Assembly: GCF_001182745.1 (NCBI RefSeq)
Contig: NZ_LN868938.1
Span: 992,001 to 1,056,000, forward strand
Direction: 5' to 3'
DNA length: 64,000 nt
DNA from: Nocardia farcinica
Lineage (GTDB): Bacteria > Actinomycetota > Actinomycetes > Mycobacteriales > Mycobacteriaceae
Shown here piece by piece: positions 58,105 through 64,000 of this stretch. How positions within the stretch are numbered: position 1 is the first letter of the stretch; each line of letters begins with the position of its first letter. Position numbers and translations under genes: made by a program. The notes under the pieces are model-generated. The model did no database searches. It was not told the origin of the DNA and was given only the letters and a program-made list of their open reading frames with translations.

Positions 58105-59543
58105 CGGAGGTCCGCACGCCGCCCGCCGCGGTGGCGGGCGGCGACCTGGCGGCCTGGCTCGCCTTCGCCGGCTGCCTGATCGCCGTGTTCATGCAGATGA
58201 TCGACGTCACCATCGTGAACACCGCGCTGCCGAGCATCACCGCGGACCTGTCCGCCTCCGGCGCACAGCAGGTGCTGGTGATCTCGGGCTATTCGCTCGC
58301 CTTCGCCTGCACGCTGCTGACCGCGGCGCGGCTGGGCGCGATGGTGGGGCGGCGCACCATGTTCCTGGTGTCGGTGGTCGCCTTCACCGCCGCCTCGATC
58401 TGGTGCGGGGTGTCCGGCAGCGCGAGCGAGCTGGTGGTGGCCCGGGTGGTGCAGGGCATCGCGGGCGCGGGGATGGCGGCGCAGACCATCGCCATCCTCA
58501 CCGCGAGCTTCCCGCGCAGCAAACACACCCAGGTGTTCGCGCTCTACGGCGCGGTCGCGGGCTTTGCGGGCATGCTCGGGCCGATCCTGGGCGGCGCGCT
58601 GGTGACCGCGGACATCGCCGGAACCGGCTGGCACAGCGTCTTCCTGATGAACCTGCCGCTGGGTGTGCTCGCGTTCGCGCTGGGCTGGAAGTTCCTGCGG
58701 ATCGACCGGCCCCGGGCGGGGGAACGGCTGGACCCGGCCGGGGTGGCGCTGTCGACGCTGGCCCTGTTCGGCCTGCTCTCCGCGCTCGCGGAGATCCACC
58801 AGCACGGCTGGCGACCGCTGCCGTGCCTGGGGATCGTCGCGGCACTCGCGCTGGCGACGATCTTCCTGCTCCGGGAGCGGCGGCGGAACCGCAGCGGCGC
58901 GGGCGCGCTGGTGCGGCTGGATCTGTTCGCCGACCGGGGTTTCGCGCTCGGGTCGGTGCTGGTGACGATCTTCTTCGGGCTGTTCACCGCGTTCGTGTTC
59001 GCGGTGTCGATCATGCTGCAGGACACGCTGGACTTCTCGCCGTTGCGTACCGGCCTGGCGATGACACCGTTCGCGCTCGGCGCGGGCGCGGGTGCGTTGA
59101 GTTCACCGTGGCTGGTGCGCCGCTGGGGTGTGCGGGTGCTCGCCGCCGGCATCGCGCTCTACGGCGGCTGCGTGCTGTCGTGGGTGATCTACCTGCACCT
59201 CACCGGCGGCGAGGTGAATCTCGCGCTGGCCGCGGGCCCGGTGTTCGCGGCCGGGTTCGGCGTCGGCCTGTTCGGCGTGCCGCTGCAACCGTTGATGCTG
59301 GCCGGGCTCGACGAGCACCGGATGGCCGAGGCCTCGGGCACCCTGCCCACCATCGAACAGATCGGCAACGGTGTCGGATTGGCGGTGCTCAGCGCCGCGT
59401 TCTTCCGCACGCACGACCTGACCGGCAGCCTGACCATGCTCACCGCGATCGCGGTGATCGCGATCCTGCTGGCGGTGCCGACACTGCGGCTGCCCGAAGC
59501 TGCCGCCGGGACCGCCGCACACCCCCTCGGCGCGCGGAGATGA
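58101..59543 (+). CDS. MFS transporter, DHA2 (14-TM) drug/lipid exporter family
   Basis: 480 residues from GTG 58101, overlapping the PKS stop by four bases (GTGA). Fourteen hydrophobic segments; motif A/C regions are IDVTIVNTALPSITADL and FAGMLGPILGGALV. The N-terminal helix 1 pattern FMQMIDVTIVNTALP is typical of EmrB/QacA exporters. Tight coupling to the PKS implies export of its lipid product, taking the place that MmpL proteins hold in mycobacterial loci. Confidence 0.92.
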
Positions 59544-59553
59544 GGAGAACGCC

Positions 59554-60999
59554 GTGGTCGAATTCGGCCTGATCGATGAATGGCAGCCGGCTCCGGGCCG
59601 GGTCGTGACGTGGGTGGCCGCCGCCGAGTCGGTGGCGCGCGCGGCCGCGGCCCCGGCCCACCCGGTGCCGCCCTCGCACCAGCAGGAGGAATACCTGAAG
59701 CTGGCCCACCGCAACGCCGCCGCCGACTTCCGGTTCTCCGGTCTGTGCGTGGTCACCGCGGAGGTGCCCGCGGCGCTGGACCGCGACGCGATGACACGGG
59801 CGATCAACGCGTTCCTGCTGCGCCACGACACCTTCCGCAGCTGGTTCTCGATCGAGCCCGGCGGCGCGGTGACGCGGCACATGGTGGAGCCGGACGTGGT
59901 CGACTTCGTGCCCGTCGACCACGGCGTCATCGACGACGCCGAGACCGTGCGCGACCTGGTGCAGACGCAGACCCCCGGCCCGTTGCAATGGAACTGCTTC
60001 ACCTTCGGCGCGATCGAGCACGGCGAATCCACCACCGTCTACCTCGCCGTCGACCACCTGCACACCGACGGGGTCGCCCAGCACATCTCGTGTTTCGAGC
60101 TGGCCCAGCTCTACGCCCGCGAGATGTGGGGGCAGCAACCGCTGGTCGAGCAGCCCGGCAGCTACCTCGACTACTGCGCACGGCAACGGGCCGAGACGGC
60201 GCGCCTGACGCCGGCCGATCCCGGGGTGCGCCGCTGGATCGAGCTGGTGCGCGGCAACGACGGCGAACTGCCCTCCTTCCCGCTGGATCTCGGCGTGGAC
60301 GGCGACGGATACCACCGCAGTGCCCATCGCAGCATCGTGGTGTTCGACGAAGCCGACGCGGTGCGTTTCGAGCGGGTCTGCCGCGCGCACGGCGCGGAGT
60401 TCACCGGGGGCGTGTTCGCCGCCGCCGCGCTGGCCGAACGCCGGCTGCTCGACAGCGACTACTACTTCACCCTCACCCCGATCAGCACCCGCAACACCGT
60501 CGCCGAACTGGCCTCGGTGGGCTGGTACGTGACCCTGGTGCCGGTCGCGTTCCCGATCGGCGCCCGTGCGGGTTTCGACCGGACCGTGGTGCGCGCGCAG
60601 CGCGCCTACGACGCCGGTCTGCGGCTGACCACGGTGCCGTTCCACCGCGTGCTCGAACTCGCCACCGGCGCCGACGGCATCGCCGTGCGGCCGGGCTGGT
60701 CCAACCCGATGCTGTCCTACGTCGATGCCCGCGAATTCACCGGCAGCGAGTACTTCGACCTGGCCCGCGGCGGCCTCTACGGCAACCGCGGCGCCGCCGA
60801 GGAGGTGCTGATCTGGATCAACCGGCTCCCGGGTGTGACCACGCTGAGCGTCATCCACCCCGACACCGCGGTGGCGCACGACTCGGTCGACCGCTACATC
60901 ACCGCGCTGCGCGCGGTCATGCGCGCGGTCGCCGACGGACGGGAGGCAGCGGATTCGCCGGGGCGGGCAATGGCCGCAGGCACGACTCCAGGCGCTTGA
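59554..60999 (+). CDS. PapA-like acyltransferase (condensation-domain superfamily)
   Basis: 481 residues from GTG 59554 (GAGGAG eight bases upstream). Condensation fold with the catalytic HxxxD motif at His168/Asp172 (VDHLHTDGVA) and the second-half motif region LTPISTRNTV (DFGWG-type region diverged). There is no adenylation or carrier domain, so it is a free-standing acyltransferase like PapA1/PapA3, which move PKS-made chains to trehalose. It lies ten bases after the exporter in the same operon. Its 3' end overlaps the convergent ECF sigma gene by 83 bases. Confidence 0.87.
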   Translation: MVEFGLIDEWQPAPGRVVTWVAAAESVARAAAAPAHPVPPSHQQEEYLKLAHRNAAADFRFSGLCVVTAEVPAALDRDAMTRAINAFLLRHDTFRSWFSIEPGGAVTRHMVEPDVVDFVPVDHGVIDDAETVRDLVQTQTPGPLQWNCFTFGAIEHGESTTVYLAVDHLHTDGVAQHISCFELAQLYAREMWGQQPLVEQPGSYLDYCARQRAETARLTPADPGVRRWIELVRGNDGELPSFPLDLGVDGDGYHRSAHRSIVVFDEADAVRFERVCRAHGAEFTGGVFAAAALAERRLLDSDYYFTLTPISTRNTVAELASVGWYVTLVPVAFPIGARAGFDRTVVRAQRAYDAGLRLTTVPFHRVLELATGADGIAVRPGWSNPMLSYVDAREFTGSEYFDLARGGLYGNRGAAEEVLIWINRLPGVTTLSVIHPDTAVAHDSVDRYITALRAVMRAVADGREAADSPGRAMAAGTTPGA

Positions 61000-61606
61000 G
61001 CCCGGACCGGATCCGGGTCTTCACCGTGGGCAGCGGCACCCCCAGATCGGCGGCCACCTGGGGGTAGCTGCGGTCGCCGTAGTAGGCCAGGCAGATGGCC
61101 TGGCGCTGGATCGGGGTGAGAGTCTGCACCCAGCGGGCGACCTCCTGGCCTTCCAGGCGGCGCAACACCACATCCGAGACCTGGTCGTAGTCCCGCTCGA
61201 GAAATGTTGTGCCGTAAGTGCGTTCGCGATTCCCCGCGGCGGCATCGGCGCGGATCCGGTCGATCGCGCGGCGGTGGGTCAGCATCAGCAACCAGCCGAG
61301 CGGGGTGCCGAGGCGCCGGTCGTAGCTCGCCGCGCTCGACCACACCTGGAGGTAGACCTCCTGCGCGGTCTCCTCCGCGGCCGGGTGCACCCGCAGGGTC
61401 CGCAGGGCGATGCCGAACACCCGGGCATGGGTGGCGCGGTAGAACGCGGTGAAGGCCGCCCGGTCCCCGGCGGCGATCCGCGCGAGCAACGCGGCCAGCT
61501 CGCCGTTCACCGCCGCGGCGCCGAACAACTCCTGTCGCTCAGCGTCTTCCGCGTCGCCGACCCGCTCCGCGACCGCACCGAGCGCCGTCCCGGACTCATC
61601 CGTCAT
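60917..61606 (-). CDS. ECF sigma factor, SigK-like
   Basis: 229 residues from ATG 61606 (AGGAG nine bases upstream). Region 2 is FYRATHARVFGIALRTLRVHPAAEE with EVYLQVWSSAASYD; region 4 is LTPIQRQAICLAYYGDRSYPQVA and LGVPLPTVKTRIRSGLKRL. The sequence fits the SigK group (ECF19), which normally has an RskA anti-sigma gene directly downstream. Here the PapA-like gene lies antisense at that place, so no partner is present locally. Transcription of one gene through the other's end may interfere. Confidence 0.87.
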   Translation of the reverse strand: MTDESGTALGAVAERVGDAEDAERQELFGAAAVNGELAALLARIAAGDRAAFTAFYRATHARVFGIALRTLRVHPAAEETAQEVYLQVWSSAASYDRRLGTPLGWLLMLTHRRAIDRIRADAAAGNRERTYGTTFLERDYDQVSDVVLRRLEGQEVARWVQTLTPIQRQAICLAYYGDRSYPQVAADLGVPLPTVKTRIRSGLKRLESCLRPLPAPANPLPPVRRRPRA

Positions 61607-61925
61607 CCCGCTGTGCTCCTGTCCTCTGCCCGACCCGGCACGCATGTTCAGCGCACAGCTAGCAATATTCCAGCAATGTCGGCACTTCGCCAAAGATGCG
61701 GCGGTTCGCCCAGCATCCGTCGGTAAAAGCGGTGCGATTGCTCGATATCCGAGACACTGCCGGTGCGCCGGTACGGCCACGCTCTCGTTGTCCAGTGGTT
61801 TGCCTCGCAGCGATACCCGGGTCCGCGCTCGTCAAACCCGGCCCGGCCCGGCTGGTGGTGCGCGAGCGGCCTGCCCCGGCGAAATTCGCTGGCCGAGCGT
61901 GCGGGCCCGCGGCTACCGTGGCGCG
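61607..61925. other. Intergenic region upstream of the ECF sigma gene
   Basis: A 319-base gap with lower G+C around 61650-61760. It must hold the sigma promoter (minus strand) and that of the acetyltransferase gene. No ORF with normal codon pattern, hairpin or repeat stands out. Confidence 0.4.
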
Positions 61926-62378
61926 GTGGAGATCAGGATCCGGCCCGCGCGGGCGGACGAACACGAGCTGCTGCTCGGCATCTGGCGCCGAGCCGTCGAG
62001 GCCACCCACCACTTCCTCACCCCCGCCGACATCGACTGGTACGCGGGTCTCCTGGCCGGCTATCTGCCCGCGATGAGCGATCTGCGGGTGGCCGAGGACG
62101 CCGAGCGCGGTCCGGTGGGTTTCCTCGCGCAGGAGAACGGCGAGATCGATGCGTTGTTCGTGGAGCCCTCCCTGCACGGCCACGGCATCGGCACCCGGTT
62201 GCTCGACGACGTCGCCCGCGACCACCCCGTCCTTCGCCTCGACGTGAACGAGGACAATCCCACGGCACGAAAGTTCTACGCCGCGAAGGGTTTCGAGGAG
62301 GTCGGCCGATCGGAGATCGACGGGCAGGGCAGGCCGTTCCCGCTGCTGCACCTGCGCCGGGACCGCACCTCGCGCTGA
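61926..62378 (+). CDS. GNAT-family N-acetyltransferase
   Basis: 150 residues from GTG 61926. GNAT motif A (acetyl-CoA pyrophosphate loop) is FVEPSLHGHGIGTRLLDDV; motif B is LDVNEDNPTARKFYAAKGF. Residues IRPARADEHELLLGIWRRAVEATHHFL in parts recall YjaB-type acetyltransferases. The substrate amine is unknown. The next gene starts 18 bases downstream and is probably in the same transcript. Confidence 0.87.
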   Translation: MEIRIRPARADEHELLLGIWRRAVEATHHFLTPADIDWYAGLLAGYLPAMSDLRVAEDAERGPVGFLAQENGEIDALFVEPSLHGHGIGTRLLDDVARDHPVLRLDVNEDNPTARKFYAAKGFEEVGRSEIDGQGRPFPLLHLRRDRTSR

Positions 62379-62396
62379 GCGGGTTATCCTTCGCCC

Positions 62397-62849
62397 ATGC
62401 GCAGATTCGTCTGGGCGGGAATCGATGAGCCGCGGATGGAGATCGTCGAGGTGACCTCGCTGGACCGGGCGCGCGGCACCCAGCTGGGCCTGGTCTACGA
62501 GCTGCGCTGGGAACTCGACGGTCCGGCGTTGACCGTCGACGTGGGCGACGGCCCGATCACCCACCTGCTCGACGGCGCCGACTTCTTCGACCTGCAGCAT
62601 TCGGCGTTCTTCAACACCCTGCCGGTCGTGCGGGACCGGCTGCTGGCCCCGGCCGCGCAGCCGCGCGACTACACCATGCGGTTCGTCGCCGTCCCCGACC
62701 TCACCGCTGTCCTCGGCCCGCAGCGCTACGCGCCCCGCGGCGGCCGGACCGTCCACTTCGTCGCCGGTGACTTCGCCGCCGACATCGACTTCGACGACGA
62801 CGGGTTCGTGGTCCTCTACCACGACTACCTCCGCCGCCTGCACCCCTGA
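62397..62849 (+). CDS. Putative glycolipid-binding (DUF1089-like) protein
   Basis: 150 residues, strand-rich. FVWAGIDEPRMEIVEV at the start, DLQHSAFFNTLPVVRDRLL in the middle and VAGDFAADIDFDDDGFVVLYHDYLRR at the end match the general shape of putative glycolipid-binding DUF1089 proteins (NTLP, QRY, DADGFV). The N-terminal half diverges, so the family link is moderate. No signal peptide is seen. Probably co-transcribed with the acetyltransferase gene. Confidence 0.6.
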   Translation: MRRFVWAGIDEPRMEIVEVTSLDRARGTQLGLVYELRWELDGPALTVDVGDGPITHLLDGADFFDLQHSAFFNTLPVVRDRLLAPAAQPRDYTMRFVAVPDLTAVLGPQRYAPRGGRTVHFVAGDFAADIDFDDDGFVVLYHDYLRRLHP

Positions 62850-63035
62850 CACCCACGGCGTGGGCCGACCGGGGCTACGGTTCGGCGACGCGCGATCCCG
62901 CGGCCGCGGCGAAGGCGGGCGCGAGCTCGACCAATCGGCCGGGCCGCACCGTCGCCCGCGCAACCCGTCGCGGGACGGCGAGGAGTACGGCCGATGCCGG
63001 TGACGGTCGAGCACGCCACCGGCGGGCCGCGGTCG

Positions 63036-63539
63036 TCAGAAGCGTTCGGGATTCCAGGTGGCCAGGGCCCAGATCACCACGGCGTCCAGGGCGATCACGA
63101 TGATCGACCACAGCGGGTAGTAGGGCAGCCACAGGAAGTTGCCGATGATCGACAGGCAGGCCAGGCCGATGGCGGTCACCCGCGCCCAGGTCGCGCCGGT
63201 GATGACGGCCAGGCCGGTGACGATCAGCAGCACACCGAGAACGATGTGGATCCAGCCCCAGGTGGTGAGGTCGAATTCGTAGGTGTACTGGGGTCCGACG
63301 ACGAACAGCTCGTCCTCGGAGACACCGGCGATGCCCTGCAGCAGGCCGACGATGCCCGAGGTGATGAGCAGGGCGGCCGCCGCGATCGAGGTGACGCCCG
63401 CCGCCACCTGACGGCCGGTGGTGTGCCCGGCGTGGCTCACCGGGGTGGTCGCGCCGGTCGCGTGTCCGGTGGGCGCGGTGGTGGGTTGGCCGGTCGCCGT
63501 GGTCGGTTGCCCGGGCTGACCCGGGGTGTGCGTGGTCAT
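63036..63539 (-). CDS. DUF7144-like membrane protein
   Basis: 167 residues. A Pro/Thr/Gly/His-rich cytoplasmic N-terminus (1-45) is followed by four helices (about 48-70, 93-113, 118-135, 140-158). The loops GVSEDELFVVGPQYTYEFDLTTWGWIHI and FLWLPYYPLWSI are the marks of the actinobacterial DUF7144 family. Function unknown. It stands alone, in 186- and 119-base gaps on either side without visible genes. Confidence 0.8.
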   Translation of the reverse strand: MTTHTPGQPGQPTTATGQPTTAPTGHATGATTPVSHAGHTTGRQVAAGVTSIAAAALLITSGIVGLLQGIAGVSEDELFVVGPQYTYEFDLTTWGWIHIVLGVLLIVTGLAVITGATWARVTAIGLACLSIIGNFLWLPYYPLWSIIVIALDAVVIWALATWNPERF

Positions 63540-63658
63540 GGTCGGCTCCTTCCATACCGGAGGGCTCGGGAGTGGGCCCTCGTCGGGGGAGAACCACTGC
63601 GACGCTAGGCAGCCGGACGGGGGTTCGCCTCACCCCGCCCGGGTGAACTTCGCGGAGT

Positions 63659-64000
63659 TCACAGGTCGAGTGTGGGCATCCGGGCGTCGTAGCCGCGGGC
63701 GGCGACGAACTTGCGGCGCATCCGTTCGAGCACCGCACGGGGGGCCGTGGCGATGTCGCGGGCCAGCGCGCGGGCCCGGTCGAGCACGGGGCGGTCGGTG
63801 ACGAGTTCAGTGAGCAGGCCGAGACGCAGCGCCTCCTCGGCCTCGACCACACGGCCGGTGAGCACGAGCTCCCGCGCGCGTGCGGGGCCGACACAGTCCG
63901 CCAGCGGCCGGTAGACGACGGGGAAGCGGGTGCGTTCTGGGTGGGAGAAGGTGGTTCGCGCGTCACCGAGGCGCAGGTCCGCCAGCACCGCGAGGTCGGC
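63659..64000 (-). CDS. Enoyl-CoA hydratase/isomerase family protein, partial
   Basis: The frame is open to the window edge, so the N-terminal part is missing; 113 residues of the C-terminal half are visible. The crotonase pattern is seen in ADLAVLADLRLGDARTTFS, then ARARELVLTGRVVEAEEALRLGLLTELV, the conserved helix-turn before the C-terminal trimerisation helices. It is shorter at the C-terminus than FadB-like enzymes. Substrate cannot be told from this part. Confidence 0.85.
   Translation of the reverse strand, partial: ADLAVLADLRLGDARTTFSHPERTRFPVVYRPLADCVGPARARELVLTGRVVEAEEALRLGLLTELVTDRPVLDRARALARDIATAPRAVLERMRRKFVAARGYDARMPTLDL

Noticed and set aside
59554..60999. NRPS module, because of the condensation fold
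   Set aside because: No adenylation or carrier domain and PapA-like length and context next to a PKS.

Overview
The window is about 70% G+C, codes densely on both strands and uses many GTG starts. It comes from a mycolic-acid-containing actinobacterium, most like Nocardia or Rhodococcus. The signs are an antigen-85-type mycolyltransferase, a PKS-PapA lipid locus, an SigK-like ECF sigma factor, a wax-ester-synthase remnant and actinobacterial families such as DUF6223, DUF7144 and DUF6461. No tRNA, rRNA, CRISPR array, transposase or phage gene was found.

Layout. 1-9 kb: end of an SBF-type transporter; a minus-strand run of lipocalin, photolyase, membrane protein, copper chaperone PCuAC and Dyp peroxidase; then a MerR/B12-type regulator and a TIGR01777 SDR. 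The lipocalin-regulator gap holds three tandem 11-bp repeats laid out like a CarH operator, which points to a light/B12-controlled photoprotection group. 9.3-27.2 kb: a catabolic island that appears complete. A CYP255-type P450 with its reductase (GcoAB-like) and a two-component phenol hydroxylase (PheA1A2-like), each with a divergent AraC regulator, should both make catechol. Catechol 2,3-dioxygenase, 2-hydroxymuconate-semialdehyde dehydrogenase, 4-oxalocrotonate tautomerase, 4-oxalocrotonate decarboxylase, hydratase, 4-hydroxy-2-oxovalerate aldolase and acylating acetaldehyde dehydrogenase then lead to pyruvate and acetyl-CoA. An IclR regulator heads the lower operon.

27.4-38.2 kb: universal stress proteins, leuA behind a leucine-rich leader peptide and attenuator-like hairpin, a small operon (class II aldolase, DHDPS-like lyase, XRE-cupin regulator), a deletion-fused wax ester synthase pseudogene, flavodoxin, and a SulP transporter coupled to a 27-codon ORF. 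38.4-50.3 kb: regulators and housekeeping genes (LysR, two-component pair, SDR, TetR, NodB-like lipoprotein, UvrA-like ATPase with WYL regulator, MpaB/Lcp-family oxygenase with TetR).

50.4-61.6 kb: a lipid locus of mycolyltransferase, a 2,149-residue fully reducing type I PKS (KS-AT-DH-ER-KR-ACP), MFS exporter and PapA-like acyltransferase, facing an ECF sigma gene. It resembles mycobacterial acyltrehalose/sulfolipid loci, but within the window it lacks FadD and has an MFS protein where those loci have MmpL. 61.9-64 kb: small acetyltransferase, glycolipid-binding-like and membrane protein genes, and the 3' part of an enoyl-CoA hydratase.

Functions come from motifs, length and gene order read by eye; no database search was run.
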